Source of the DNA: Gnetum montanum
Taxonomy: Eukaryota > Streptophyta > Gnetopsida > Gnetales > Gnetaceae
Length of the DNA: 64,000 nt
NCBI GenBank assembly: GCA_015680685.1
Contig: MNCI01005759.1
Span: 123,489-187,488 of the forward strand
Direction: 5' to 3'
This document shows positions 12,701 to 25,400 of this stretch, one piece after another (the stretch's first letter is position 1; each line of letters begins with the position of its first letter). Made by a program: the position numbers and the translations under genes. Below the pieces are notes generated by a model that searched no databases, had not been told where the DNA came from, and was given only the letters and a program-made list of their open reading frames with translations.

Positions 12701-13080
12701 TCATAGTAGGGGAGTAATTCCCCATCATTATCGAATTCATTATCATAAAGGAAATTCCTATCTCTAACCTAATATTGGGTAGGCCTTGGCTAGCCAAGTT
12801 ATGAGTCGTCTCCTCTCTAATTCACCAAGAGATCTACCTTTTATATGGATGTGGTAAAGTTATCATCAATGGTGGTAGCACCATCCCTTTGGCCATCACT
12901 ACCATGGAAATGAAGCAAGGGTCAAAGGTTGAATTTCCTAAGGATGCACCTATGGTAGATAATGCAATGCATAAGGATGATGCACCTGAACAAGCGGTGG
13001 AAGCTAATGACTTCTCGAAGGATTCTTTGTATGTAGAATCGCCATTAAATGTAATGAGTGAGGGTCTAGGAGAATACTGA
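9703..13080 (+). pseudogene. Broken gag-protease polyprotein of element B
   Basis: The first recognisable part (9710-9790, in a frame other than the longest one) reads 'FICAKIQARLPMDHLDMEEK', matching the N-terminus of A and C. The gag core is at about 10830-11040 ('FIKLKLYYLA'). A finger-like segment is at 11501-11560 ('FGHSTNFCQAL'). The retropepsin-like part spans about 12505-12800: the 'D-[ST]-G' site is eroded to 'MHIDDEVAKN', and 'LILGRPWLAKL' closes the domain. A 63-residue tail (12889-13080) ends at a TGA and resembles C near 27450-27290. Stops and frameshifts are frequent, so no protein can be made. The next feature is the 3' untranslated region; no reverse transcriptase is present. 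Confidence 0.75.
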
Positions 13081-13872
13081 ATAGTACACCCTAGGCCCTA
13101 TGCACCCCCTAATCCACACTAGATTAGGAAGAAACTATGCAACTAAGGTAACCCGTTAGCTTGAAGCATGCTAGGTTCCTACCTATCCTTTGTTACTATG
13201 CACCATGCATTTTTTACTTTCACTTGCATTGCATTTGCTTACGCATTTACATTTAGCTTACTTTCTTAGATTACACATTTCTTCACTTTGTTTACATATT
13301 TATCCTCTTATCTTATGCATTCACTTATTTAGTGCACCCTTTAGTAGTTATTAGATTATTGCATAAAAAAATCAAAATGCATAAAACATCATAAAAGCTG
13401 AAATCATAAAAAGAGAGGTAGCCATCATTGTGGCCCAAAATTGCCTTGAACTAGAAATCCCCCTTTGCTTTTTCATTTTTTAGCTGTTAGTCCAAAATGA
13501 AAATTAGCAGTGCTACAATTTTGCACCTAGTCTAGGCCTAAATTCACACTAACTCTTTCATGAGCACTCTAATGAGAGGTTAATGTTTTTAGAGGCAAGC
13601 CACCCTAGTACCATGGTCACAATTAGCCATGCTAACTCTATATCCTATTCCATGACACCTTGTTTACATCTCATCTCTCCTTTTATCTCAAGCATATTAC
13701 CTACACTTGTTACTCCTAGCATACCACTATCCATAGCACCCTTGAGCATGGTGTAGCAACATCTAATTAGGTACTAATGAATGATGTTAATTCCAAGCTT
13801 ACTATGGTGTTTTATTTTTGTTTGTCGATGTCTCTCAGGCCACTCCTCCAGACATCAACAAAGAGTGGCCAA
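13081..13872 (+). other. 3' untranslated region and polypurine tract of element B
   Basis: This non-coding stretch equals A 1-1760 in reverse for most of its length. Just before the 3' LTR stands 'caaagagtggccaa' (about 13859-13872), a purine-rich segment placed where a polypurine tract should be. Nothing else was recognised. Confidence 0.55.
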
Positions 13873-15678
13873 TGAAGCATCACCAAATTTGGACTATAGC
13901 ATCTTGACTACAAATTTGTCTAAGTGTTCAGACAAGGCCACTTTCTAAGTATTGGAACTATGTTTTCCATTGCCCTAAAGTGTAGTCAACCCAGTAGAAA
14001 GTGTAGCCAAGATAAAAGCTAGTTTTACAACATTTTGCTAAGTGTCATCGTGAAGCCAGAAGCAACAAATTTTTCTAAGTACTAGGACTATGCTCTCCAC
14101 CATCCCAGAGTGTAGTTAGCCTCTTTTGGAGAGCATAGTCAGCATGAGGGTTTAATTTTTTGTAAAAGTTTTCTAAGTGTTGAGACTATGCTCTCCATTT
14201 CCCCTAATCATAGTAAAGTGTAGTCAACATAAAGGCTAGTGTTGCAAAATTTTCTAAGTGTTAAGCCAACCATTGTAGGTTTTTCTAAGTATTGAGACTA
14301 TGCTCTCCACTACCCCAAAGTGTAGTCAAGTGTAGCTAGGATGTAGGTGTAGGTTTTTGTAGATTTGTTTAAGTGTTAAGACTATGCTCTCCATTGCCCT
14401 AGAGTGTAGTCAAGAATAATCAACTAGAAGTTAGTTTCTACAAGTTTTAACAAGTGTTGGGACTACACTCACCCCTAGTTAGGAGCATAGCCAGCCTCCC
14501 ATGGAGAGCATAGTTAACACACAATTATTTTTTTGTAAAATTTTTTCTAAGTGTGGAACTATGTTGTCCCCCCAGTCTAGAGTGTAGTCAAGTGTAGTAA
14601 GCTAGAATAGAGTCCAAAGACCTCCACAACATAGCATTGGCATTTAGCTCAACTATGACTCACCTCAGACAAGTGTAGTTAGCAAAATAAATTTTTGTTG
14701 TATCCCCTTTTTTTTCCCCAAATTGTAACTATGCTTGACCCCACTCAAGATAGTGAAAAACATAGTCTTAGAGCATAGTCTCCAAATTTGCATTTTTTAT
14801 AGGTACATTGCAATCCTCTTAGCACAAGAACATGCAATTGGTAGCATAGTCACAGTCTTGTTATCATGTAGAGTCTAGCAGAGTACAGTAGAGCATAACA
14901 CCACTACCCTCAGTGGAAAGCATAGTTGAGTTACAGCATAGTCCCAACCAATCCCACTACCATGTGGTAATCTATCCATGTTTCATGCTAAACCTAGCCC
15001 TATAAATACCATAGCCCTCTATGTTTTTAGGGTTGGCAAATTTGGGTAGTCAAAGTTAAACTCCAACATACTAGAGAAAAGAAAATTTGCAAACCACTGT
15101 AGCTCACTACAGTCTACCAGACCATTGTAGTTGACTGCACATTGCGACAACCAAACTGTAGGCACAGACACCTCAGTGAGTACCAGTCTTCATAGCTAAA
15201 CACCTTCAAGATTATGAGTATGTTCTCATTACACCTATTATACATTGCACACCTTCTAATTCCTTTTGGTCTTAACTATGCTCAACCCCATTTGTGGTGG
15301 TGTTCTACTTCTCTCTCTCTTTCCATTTGTATTTTTAGCATTTTAGTTTACATTTTCGATCTTATATCATATAACTACACCGACAACTAGGCTTAGGTAG
15401 TGGTCCCCATGTGTCAAAAACCTTGTTTTTTTGCCAAAAAAATTGACTATGCTTGACACTATTAACATCATTAACACCACTCAACACTTAGTACCATTTC
15501 ACATCAACATCACGACTAACCATGCTACATTCTAGTTACATCTGATAAGTTCCTATTCAATTGACAAGACTGTTCAAGGCACCTCATCTCTACCTCTAGC
15601 ATGCCCTCATGTAGATTCAGGGTTAGGCTATGTTCTTATCGACTTCAGTGGTCTAGTTGCCTACATTTTTGGTTGTCA
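13873..15678 (+). repeat. 3' LTR of element B (1806 bp)
   Basis: It begins 'tgaagcatcacc' and ends '..ggttgtca', so it has TG..CA ends. U3 holds seven degenerate repeats whose cores start near 13956, 14086, 14184, 14296, 14380, 14461 and 14556, a spacing of about 80-130 bp. Each core has the form 'gactatgctctcc' followed closely by 'agagtgtagtc', an imperfect hairpin. The TATA box is at 15001-15008. A CT-rich tract lies in U5 near 15310-15330. Confidence 0.8.
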
Positions 15679-15682
15679 CAGG

Positions 15683-17040
15683 GAACTAATGCATGGCTTA
15701 AGTAGTATACTGGTAACTCTACTCTATAATCTTAATGTTTGACAAAGTAGAGTGGAAATGGACATGTCAAAGATAGTAAGCTACATGTAAAATGGTTTAT
15801 CCATTTGTGGTTAATAGACCACTTGTAGTTGTGCCAAATCTTACTTAAGGTTTTCAATGGTTTCTTGGCATTGAGCCATCCACTCATAGTGAGCCCCTTT
15901 CTGAAGTAAGTGTTACATGGGTTGTAACTTATTCATAAGCCTAGCGATAAACCTATGGGTAAAATGTAATCTACCTTGTAGTTCCCAAAGCTCCTTAAGG
16001 TTAGTAGCTACTACCAAGTTGGAAATATCTTTAACCTTATTAGGATCAATGCATATCCCTACTTTAGATATTACAAAGCCAAGCATCTCACTAGTTTTGA
16101 CACCAAAGACATACTTCTTGGGATTACACCTAAGATCATACTTGAGGCATCATTTAAGTACAAGTTCTAGGTCATGTGCATGGTTGTTGACCACTTTGGA
16201 CTAACAGCTATATCATCTATGTAATCATTCAACAAACCTAGCATATAGTTGCTAAAGATGTACATCATAACTCTTTGGTAGGTTGCTCCTATGTTCCTTA
16301 GGTCAAAGAACATCATAGTATAATAAAAGGTATTCCAAGGGATCATGAAGGTCATACTGGGTTGATGCTCTAGGTTGATCTTAATCTGGTTGTATCTCAA
16401 GAATCTTTCCATGAATGATAATAAGGCATGCTCAACTATAGGATCAATAAGTTATTCAATACTAAGCAAAGGAATATCATTCTTAATGATTTCCTTATTT
16501 AGGTATTGAAATTTATTCAAATACATATACTCATTTTTCATAGGGACTACCACTATGTTGGACACCCATTCTGCATAATCAATAGCTCTAATGAAAGTAG
16601 CTTAGGATAGTCTTGTGATTTCATTGCAAAGTACCAGGGCTAAATTAGGCTTTATCTTGAAAACCTTTTTCTTAACTAGTCTAAGGCTAGGATCAAGTAT
16701 GATGTTATGTTGGATTAAACATCAGTCAAGACCTGGTATATCTTCATATGACTAGGAAAAATTCTTAATTTTGTCTTGTAGTAAATTGATGATTTCTTAA
16801 ACCTATTTAGGTTCCAATGAGGAGCTTAGTTTTAGAATTTTCTCCTTCCCACTATGTCTCATGATAGGAACCTCAACTAGAGAGTCTTTAGTAATGTTGC
16901 CAGCTTCTAGGTTAAGGGATTTTACTAGGTTTTCAGGCCATTCTAGAGGTTTTTCTATTGAGGCTATGTGGCTAACAAGACTCTTAGGCTCAAGATACAA
17001 GTAATTAAAATCAATACATCATTCAACATCATCATGGGGT
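15683..17040 (-). pseudogene. Tat-lineage reverse transcriptase / RNase H remnant (G)
   Basis: On the minus strand, the order from 17040 downwards fits Ty3/gypsy pol of the Tat type. A linker contains 'EKPLEWPENLVKSLNLEAG'. The RT start lies near 16760 with 'SYEDIPGLD'. 'WVSNIVVVPMK' is at about 16570. 'PWNTFYYTMMFFDLRNIGAT' is at about 16340-16285. The catalytic box is 'YIDD' at 16223-16212, and RNase H begins near 15860 with 'MDKPFYM'. The RNase H part breaks off at B's right end, so its remainder should lie left of the window. Several TAG stops and one or more frameshifts are present. It may be the autonomous relative of A, B and C, or part of the same insertion as C split by the material in between. 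Confidence 0.8.
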
Positions 17041-17795
17041 TTACTTAGGCTCAATGGCAAGGTGATTTGCTTCCAAGTGTTCATACTCTAATCCTACATA
17101 TCAACCATAAGCACATTAAGTAGTAGTTTCGTATAAATGAGTAAATAATGTCAAGAATATACAAAATATCTTAGTAACTATGTAAACACATGCTATTTAA
17201 ATATCAAGAAAAATGCAAACAAGGTTCACCAAGGCTATGAGATGTGGGTAAAGATAAATGAGATATAACAAATGCCAAATAAAGGTCAAACAAGGTTAAA
17301 ATAGGTTGAAGTATCATGAAAGTATGAACTTAAGATCAAATATTATCAACAAATGTCACATTTGTGCCATTTTTAGGCCTTAGTAGGCCATGTTGATAGT
17401 TTAAGGCCTTGGAAGGCAATAGTTGCATGGTGTCAAATATTGGTCAAGAATGGTCAAGCCCCATCACCTAACAAAATCATAAGGTAACAAAGGTTAAAAA
17501 ATGTTAAAATATAAAAAATAAGGTGGATATGATGAAACTAAAGTTATGTAGAAGCTACATGAGGTCAACTAATGGTCATAAGGTTAAAATGCATAAAATG
17601 GTCAAAACAAATCAAAATGCCAAGAAACAAGGTCAAATCAATCAAATTGAAATACATGTGATAAAACATTGTTAATATTGATCAAGCAAGGTTATAGTTT
17701 GCCAATTTTAGGCCTTAGTGAGCCATGGTATAAAGTTGCATGGCTACCAAGGGAAGAGGAGATCATTATAGGAATATTTTAAGGCAAAATTAATA
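17041..17795. other. Non-coding, 3'-UTR-like sequence of a minus-strand Tat-like element
   Basis: The words 'ttaggccttagtaggccat' (about 17375) and 'tttaggccttagtgagccat' (about 17705) match phrases in the 3' untranslated parts of A (1590-1640) and C (26590-26870), in the same orientation. No coding frame was seen. Its presence upstream of a minus-strand RT is odd for a single element and suggests a junction between two insertions. Confidence 0.45.
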
Positions 17796-17807
17796 CTTTT
17801 TCCTTCA

Positions 17808-19204
17808 ACTACACTAGTCTCTATTAGTGACTATGCTAGCGCAGGATAGTCATGTAATCCCTAGCATAGTCAACACTAATGGGTAGTTTCCCAAGTTTAA
17901 TATGATCACTTTCAAACTCTTGATGATTCAAATACCTAGCATAGGGGTTTGGCATTAAATATTAGCACATATTGGATATGTTTTTACCTCCTTGAATCTA
18001 AAAATCTTGTTTCCATCGGTGACTACATTGGGCTAGTGTAGTTAAGGAATGCCCTAGCATAGTCAAATAGAATAAGTGAATTCATGGGATTTTAGGGTTC
18101 GGATTAGAGCTTCACTAGCTTCCTAGGGTAGTGTGGGCCCTTGAGAGGGTTTAATTGACTATTCAAAGGTTAAGATTGGGCAAAAAATGTAGTTTTGATG
18201 GTATTTCCAATCAAACTACATTAGGCTAGGATACTCATGCATGGTCTTAGTGTAGTCCTGAGGAGTTTGGTATTTTCAGGGTAAAAATAGAGTGAAATTG
18301 TAGCTAGATGAAGTTGAACAAGGTTCTGGCCTTTCCAACTTAGATTTCAAGCTATTTGGAGTGGTATAATGCTAGTCAACCTTGCCACAAATCATGTCTA
18401 CACTGTGACTAAGTTGGGCTAGCATAGTCATAGGCTTCCCCAATGTAGTCATGCATAAGTTTGATTTTAGGTAAGTTTCCATGCCTAATAAACCATGCTA
18501 ATGGACTTCTGAGATTACTACTACTACTAGCTAGGGTTTTGGCATTAAAATTATTAGTTCTAGTATTTGCTTAGGTCTTGAGAAGGTCAAATACCTCTTA
18601 ACTACACTGGCCCAATATAGACATGCAATCCTTAGCATAGTTGAGAGGTTTGTGATGAAAAATGATGAATTTTGGCTTGATTCCTAAATTTTTGAGGTCT
18701 CAGCAAGCTCTAACAAGGTTCTAGGTATTTTTGAAAGTCAATTTAAGTTATTTTTGGCTAATTTTAGGATTTCTAATGTGGACTACATTGGGCTCTACTG
18801 ATGACTATGCTAGCACAATGTAAGCATGCAATTCCTAGCATAGTTGACATGCTTGGGCTAAAACGTGATGAGTTTGATCATCAAACAAGATCTTGTAAGG
18901 TTTTAGGATTTTTCAAAAGTCAATTTGAGTTATTAATGGATTGTTTTAGGGCTTTCCATGTGGACCATGCTAGGCTCTAATAATGACTATAGTAAACCAA
19001 CATATGCATGCAATCCCTAACATAGTTAAGATTGGAAAATGTGTTAAATGGTGAGAAATGGTGAGTTTTTCCTTAATTATTAGTTTGGAAGGGTTATAAG
19101 GTTTTTAGGAAGTTGATTTGACTTGAAAATGATCTGTTTTGAGGTTTTTTATGTGGACTACAATAGGCTCTATTGATGACCATGTAATTTTTAGCATAGT
19201 TAAC
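17808..19204. repeat. Degenerate tandem array, about 190-bp unit, eight copies
   Basis: A core of the form 'gactacattgggct' ... 'ctagcatagttgac' starts near 17808, 18021, 18214, 18405, 18600, 18781, 18961 and 19154. The spacings are 213, 193, 191, 195, 181, 180 and 193 bp. The stretches between cores also align, for example 'gtcaatttaagtt' near 18745 and 'gtcaatttgagtt' near 18920, so whole monomers were duplicated. Short frames here are not genes. The core shares its 'gactatgct/agcatagtc' words with the LTR hairpins of A and B. Confidence 0.75.
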
Positions 19205-20813
19205 CTTGGGATATGCATTATCATGGGTGAAACACCACCAAAAATACTTTTTGTAACTTTTGTAGCCATATCCCACAAAAATCAAGGCTCAAACTTCATT
19301 GTAAATGTGAAGATTGCAACTTAAGAGATGTAATTTCACACACTTTAGCTTTTGAACCTAAAAAATGCCTCATAAGTGGTTAGAGCCTCAACCCTCAAGT
19401 GATAAAAGCTACATCCTGCCTATATTTGGGCTTTGGGTGGGGGGAGGGTGCGAGGGTATTTAAAAATGCCTTTGGGACTACCAAAACTAGCATTTTCATG
19501 GTTTTGTAGAGGGTACTATATTTTTTTACACTAGAGATACCTATTGTAGGGTATAACTCACCTGCACCCAGCATTACGAGGTGTAACATCACCCATGCCT
19601 AGCATGGGAGGTATAATTCTCATCCCTTAGTGTTGTTATTTCATCCCCCCAATGTTGCACCTTCTCCCTAGCATTGTTCTAGCATGGCCCAAGATACCAA
19701 CATTGCACCAACTCTAGTGTTGACCTTACACTTCAGCATTATTCTTGAAAGGCCCAGTGTGGATGAAATTCTTGTTTCCTATTTTTAGTAAATGAAATGG
19801 TTTTGATGCCATGGGGTATCAAAACTTACCATACATAGTAACCCAACTAGATTTGTACACCTATAAACACTTGCACATAACTAGAATTATACCAGTAATT
19901 AGGCAAAATTTTTAGCCAAATTTGTGGCCTAAAACCTATATAAACTAGGCCCCAACACCATGTAAAGGTTCCACAATCTTGGTAGTTCTACAAGCTTTGC
20001 AATTCCATACTTTTGGAATTTTTAGCATCTAAGAGCTCCTACAATCTAGCAAATATGTAGCCTTTTAGATCATCTTAGTGTGGAACCTCCTATGGCCATT
20101 ACAACCCTTGTTATCCCCCTTGTGAGATTGTGAGATTTTGGCATCAAAATTAAGCATCTAAGCACCAAGACTCCTAGTGTTGCTCACTTTTGTGATTCAA
20201 ATCCTTCACACATCTCAAACCCCCCTCCCCTCCCCACCTTGCCTTGCATAACCAACACTACAAATCTGGTGTAAGGAGTAGTAAAGGTTTGAAAGCATTG
20301 GGACTTGTAGAACGTATAAATTATGGAGTTGATCATAGTAGTTTCAATGGACTTTGAACCTCCACCAAAGTGAACCCCCTACTACTACAAGCCATCTTGT
20401 ACACATTTCTTAAGCTTTCTTTATTTTTTTTAAAAATAAAGTTTACAGTTCCATTTGTATGCAAGCTTTATATATTTTTTTATCTCAATGTATTTATTTT
20501 TAAATCTACATTTTTCATTTTATTTCTTATTAAATTTTTTTATCCTCCTTAAGTTCCTAGGTGACCTATCGAACCATCCAAGGTACCTCAAACCCTATTT
20601 TTTCATGAAGGCCCTTAAGATCCAAGGTTTAAACTATTTTGCTAAAATTTTTGCTTTTCCAGTGATCAAGATTTTCAATCATTACAATGGGTTTTTTCAT
20701 CATTGTTAAACATTCTAGGATTACTAGGAGTCGTAGGAAGGTATAGGCATTATGGAATGACATTTTGAATGCATATTATTATTTACATGTTTTTTTCCAT
20801 TTGGAAACCCTAT
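19205..20813 (+). promoter_or_regulatory. Promoter-like segment with TATA box, possibly R-U5 of an LTR
   Basis: 'acctatataaactaggcccc' (TATA at 19937-19944) is followed by about 800 bp of CT-rich, non-coding sequence. The layout of repeats, then TATA, then CT-rich leader copies that of the LTRs of A and B, which suggests the U3-R-U5 of another plus-strand LTR or the promoter of K downstream. No second copy was found in the window, so LTR status is unproven. T-rich stretches at 20400-20560 explain the short hydrophobic frames there. Confidence 0.4.
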
Positions 20814-21080
20814 GGCTACACTGGGCTAGCATAGTCACAACTTTCCTCCATCATAGTCATAGGTTTTGACCAATTTCTAGCATCATTTGATGAATTTCAA
20901 AACATTTTGGAGCTTTTAGAAGTTCTAACTAGGGTTTGAGACATGGTATGTATGTTTTGGTGTCAATTGGAAGCATGATGAGTGAGAGGAGGCTTATTAC
21001 ATTCTAGAATATGCTGCACTAGTGTAGTCATGCTCTTGGCTAGACTATGTTGCACTAGTGTGGTCCTGCTCTTTCATTAA
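20814..21080. repeat. Two further copies of the about 190-bp repeat core
   Basis: 'ggctacactgggctagcata' at 20814 and 'ctgcactagtgtagtcatg' near 21010 repeat the core of the array at 17808-19204, again about 190 bp apart. They lie downstream of the TATA box, separated from the main array. Confidence 0.55.
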
Positions 21081-22419
21081 AGTCTATTTTGTTTCTAGCC
21101 TTGAACCCCTGCATTTTCCTAGATCTAAGCTTATGTGTTTGTTGTATTGGAATTTTGTAAAAATTCCACTATATATGTAGGTTATGTTTATACATTTTTA
21201 GCATTACTTGGATTTTGGGTTTTATCTATGCTATGGTATAAATGCTAGTTTCCATGAATTCCATGGGTTTTCTATTTTTTTCCACCAAAAACACAATGTC
21301 ACTTGTGAATTTCTTTCATAAGAAAATGGCTAGGTATTTTTATTTTTTAGGCTATGGGATTATTTTCTACTATGTTTTGGTCAATTTGGTTTTCAAACCA
21401 CTCAATTTTGCCTTATGTTTAATTTTAATATGTGTTTCTGTGAGGCTATGTCAAGTGGGCTTTCAATCCTTTTTCATTTTTAATGTAACTTTGGTATTTT
21501 TTTGTACCAAATAATTATGAATTTTTTAGTTTTGTAGTTTTGGATTTTTAGTTCATTATTCAAGGATTCTAATGGCTATGGAATTATTGAATTTGGATGA
21601 ATGATTACCTTTTAGCAAGTGTTTTCATAAACTTGCATGAAATTGGATTTGGATTATGATGGCCATAGTTAGGCTATTTTTGCAATTTTTTCTATGACAA
21701 CGGTTAAGAATTTTTGTGTTTTTTTATTTTCAGTTTGTATTGTATGGTCTATGACTCCAATGGGTATGGAATCATTGAATTTAGGTAAGCAGTTAATTTT
21801 TTATGAATTTTTTGATAAAGTGGTGTAGAATTTGGTTTTAAGGCTATTACACATATACCCCTATGAAGATGGGCAATGTTGATACTTTGGAAAATTTTTT
21901 CCATAAACTTCTTAAGTTCTTGGGGTTTGTTTTAAGTATTGGGAAGGGTTTGAAAGTGGTTTGTTAGTCGTTTACTATGTAATTTGATAATTTTTGATAA
22001 TTTTTGTTAGTCGTTTACTGTAGTAATTCCTTATAGTTTTGGTGTTGTTCATGATATTTGATTGCATTTGGGTTATGGTCCTGGGTTATGTTTGGAGTTT
22101 TTTCTCTAAGCATGGAATTTACCATCAAAACCAAAATTTTAGTTCTACACTATCATTTTCATGTTTTTAGTTCTAAACTATGATTTTCATGTTTTTGATT
22201 ATAGACTATCATTTCCACACTTTGGTTCTAAATTATCATTTCTATTCAAGTGTGAATTGTTCCACATAGTATTTTTTCTTAATGTTATTTTCCTTAGTTT
22301 AAGTGTTATTTAGTTGTAAAGGTTGAAAATTTGGACATTGTAATATTTTTCATATTTTAGGATTACCAAGTTTTAATTTTGGTTTACACAAGGTTGTAAT
22401 GGTTATGTGTTGGATGGTG
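21081..22419. other. T-rich stretch without recognised features
   Basis: Long T-runs and low complexity give hydrophobic chance frames (for example 21242-21514). Two 'gttagtcgtttact' words repeat near 21966 and 22006. It could be leader or intron sequence of K. Nothing else is supported. Confidence 0.4.
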
Positions 22420-25400
22420 TAGGACCTTCTTGAAGCCCATCTTGATAGTTATCAAGTTGGTGGGGCTCTTATGTTACATCCATGTCCCAAGGCCTAACAC
22501 TCCACCCCCTAACATGGAGATAGAGCACTACTTGTTCTAGTTTAGGCCAAGGGCCTTGGAGTTCCTAGCCTACTTGCTTGGAACTTCAGTGTGATGGTTT
22601 GGTCACACTTGGCATTTGAGACAGTAGTTGTCATTGTTGAAACCCTCTTACCTCACTCTTATAGCATGATTGTCAACTTCTTAGTTGATGATTCTAAGGT
22701 CCATGCATAGGGTAACTTACATGATGACATGATCACCATGGATACTAGCAAATTGTCCAAAATTTAGAATATGCTCAAATTCAACTAATACAACACTGAT
22801 AACACCTTACTAGTTGGGCATCACGTGCACACATTGTTTCCAAATCCCACTAGCATTTTCTACCATATAAATTGGTATGTGTAATCATTATAATTTGATT
22901 TATTGTTAACTCTCTTTTGTTATGCAATTAAGTTATAATAATTTTTGTTTTTTCACTTACCTATAGGTATAGGGTAAATGACCAAGGATTGATCAAAATG
23001 ACAATCTTTTACCCTTAGCCCAAACACCATTGAGGGTGTTCACCGAAAGCCGAACAGTGAAGATTGAGGTAATAGAAAAATTGAAGGATGAATTTGATAA
23101 TTACATCAAACATCATCCTAAGGCCTATTGGAGGTGTCTAGACAATGGGATAATACAAAGTTGGTGGAAAAACCCACCTCATGATGTAAATGTGAACCCA
23201 TCTCCTAGATCTCCTAAGATGCCTTTATCATATAGGAAAAGTGAGTATTTTTGCTTTTTTATTTTGGTTATCCTCATGCCAACATTTTCTAGTTATGAGG
23301 TCATTAAGTTATTTAGGCTTTGGTTGTTTAAATGGCTACACTAGTTTAGTTTTGACTTGGTTATATTTGTTATATTTAGTTTTACATGATGCACTATGTC
23401 AAGACTAATAGACCATTTTTTCTATTATGATGTAGGGATCATGCCATTAGTTGAAGTTACTCTAATAACTTTAGGGTGCACTAAGAAGACATTAATCCTC
23501 AAGTTTAATGAGGTGGAACTTGCGCACCACTAGTTGGTTGACTAGGCATCCAAGCCTATTCATGCAAGAATCATTCATGCAAACTTACTTGACATCTTCA
23601 TGGCTCCAAGAAGAATCATTCCCACTATGGAGATGATGAACATCATTAACTTCTTTAGCAAAGGAGTCAAAAGGTTCATCACCCATGTTCACAGTGCAAT
23701 CATGACTTTGGATGTTAATGAATCCACCTTCAGTGACCTCTTTGGTATCCCTCATGAGGGCATGATGATTGTCACCAAAGTTGAGAAGCATATGGATCAC
23801 TAGGATGAAGTGGAAAAGTGGTTAACCACTCATTTTTGCCATAAAGGTTTCTCCCTAAGCCAATTCCTAGTTCTAGAGGCTAGAGGGATGTATCACTTAT
23901 TCCAATCCTATGTGTTTCTTGAATTCTTATCATAGGAAAAAATAATGGATGTTGAGCAAGTATGGACCATGAAGAAGGTCCTTACTGAGGGTACTCAATT
24001 TAACTAGGCTACTCATTTGGTTTCTTGGCTACATGGGAAAATCCTAAAGTTCCTAAACAATCTCTCAATTAAGTGCTATGTGCATTTTTCATTCTTTGTA
24101 GCTTACCTCTAGAGATTTGTGGATTTCCTCATGGTGAGGAAGGATGGAAAATGAGTGGCTCAATACCCATCCCATTTCACCAAGCCTTGGGTAAGGCATC
24201 TCATTTCACCACATAGGCCTAGGGCCCACCAAACGATGTGGGTTAATTGTTATCTATTAACACCAAGGGATTTGATGGGAATCATTCTGCATCCCTTAAT
24301 AGCATTGGGATAGAACCCCATGTTGAGCAAAAAAACATGGAAAAGGCCAAGAATTTTCTTTCCAACGTTGAGGGTTTAGCTAGAGCAAAACTAAAGAGGT
24401 CTTTGGTTGATAGGATAACACTAGTCATTAAGAATCCCGTGAGAAGATTGATTGTCAAGCTTAACTAGGTGCATGCTAGAGTTAAAGGTATATTCTATTT
24501 GTTTTACTATTTTTTGTTAATTTATTTTAAAGTTATGATTTTGAGTAATGTAGCTAAGTTATGGTTTTGATCTTAGGCAAAATGTATTAAGTTGTTCTAT
24601 GTTTTGCAATTGTTATTCTTGTAGGCAAGCAACAAGAATAGATAGCCATAGTAGTAGCAATAGTAGCTAAGGTAGAACAAAGGTGCAAAGAATAGGAGGC
24701 ATTACAACATCATGAGGATGAGGGTCTATCCCATCCTCCACTAGATAGCTTTAATGCCTTATTCAGGGATTCACTCTTAGGTGAACCTCTCATCATTAAA
24801 CCAGAGGATCTTTTAGGTACTTATGAATTTTGGTTTCAAATGTTTTGTATATTAGTTTTTTGTTGTTACATGTTGGACCTTGGTCATAGTTGTTGATTGC
24901 TTATTATGCTTATTACAACTCTGAAGCCTTAGGTTGATGCTTCCACCTCCACCTTCCACATGAAACCATGGGTGGAAATCTTTAATAAGCATGAGTATAT
25001 GTAGGGCATGGCTAAAGACATCATCAATCAGTTGCAACAAATAGCTCTTAAAGTTGGTGAGATTTTTAACCTATTTTACCTTTTTTGTTTACATGTTTTT
25101 GGATTTTACTTAATTTCTATGGTTGTGTAGCATTTTTTATCTCTCATTTTCAATTTTCAACTAGTTTTATATGTCTAATTTCTTATGTCATTTTGTTTTG
25201 CAGTGCCTAAGTTGAAATGGGATCCTAACCAGGGTGTGGAGATTGATGCATTGCTTACCTTACCTCCTGATGTAGAAAATGTCCCAGATAAGTTATACAA
25301 GAGTGTCACTTCATGTACACTCTCATGTGTAAAGTCTTTGTGGGAATGCAAATGCTCTAATGAATTCCTGTGGGATCAAGTTGTGGTGTTAGAGCAATAC

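Larger units (their letters stand above)
7635..15678 (+). mobile_element. Element B: Tat-like non-autonomous LTR retrotransposon, complete at its 3' end
   Basis: Two direct copies of one LTR (7635-9180 and 13873-15678) flank a gag-protease frame on the plus strand. The left LTR lacks about the first 300 bases present in the right one. The missing part probably lies left of A, beyond the window, because A ends exactly at the break. After the right LTR the sequence continues as the RNase H region of the minus-strand pol remnant G, so B seems to have inserted there. The target duplication cannot be checked because the left flank is outside the window. There is no pol; the frame ends after the protease as in A and C. 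Confidence 0.8.

Noticed and set aside
19385-19660. G-rich stretch and 'tttaaatacc'-like word on the minus strand as evidence that 17.1-20.8 kb is a minus-strand LTR of C
   Set aside because: The plus-strand order of repeats, TATA and CT-rich leader is a better match to the known LTRs, and no TG..CA ends or partner copy could be fixed.
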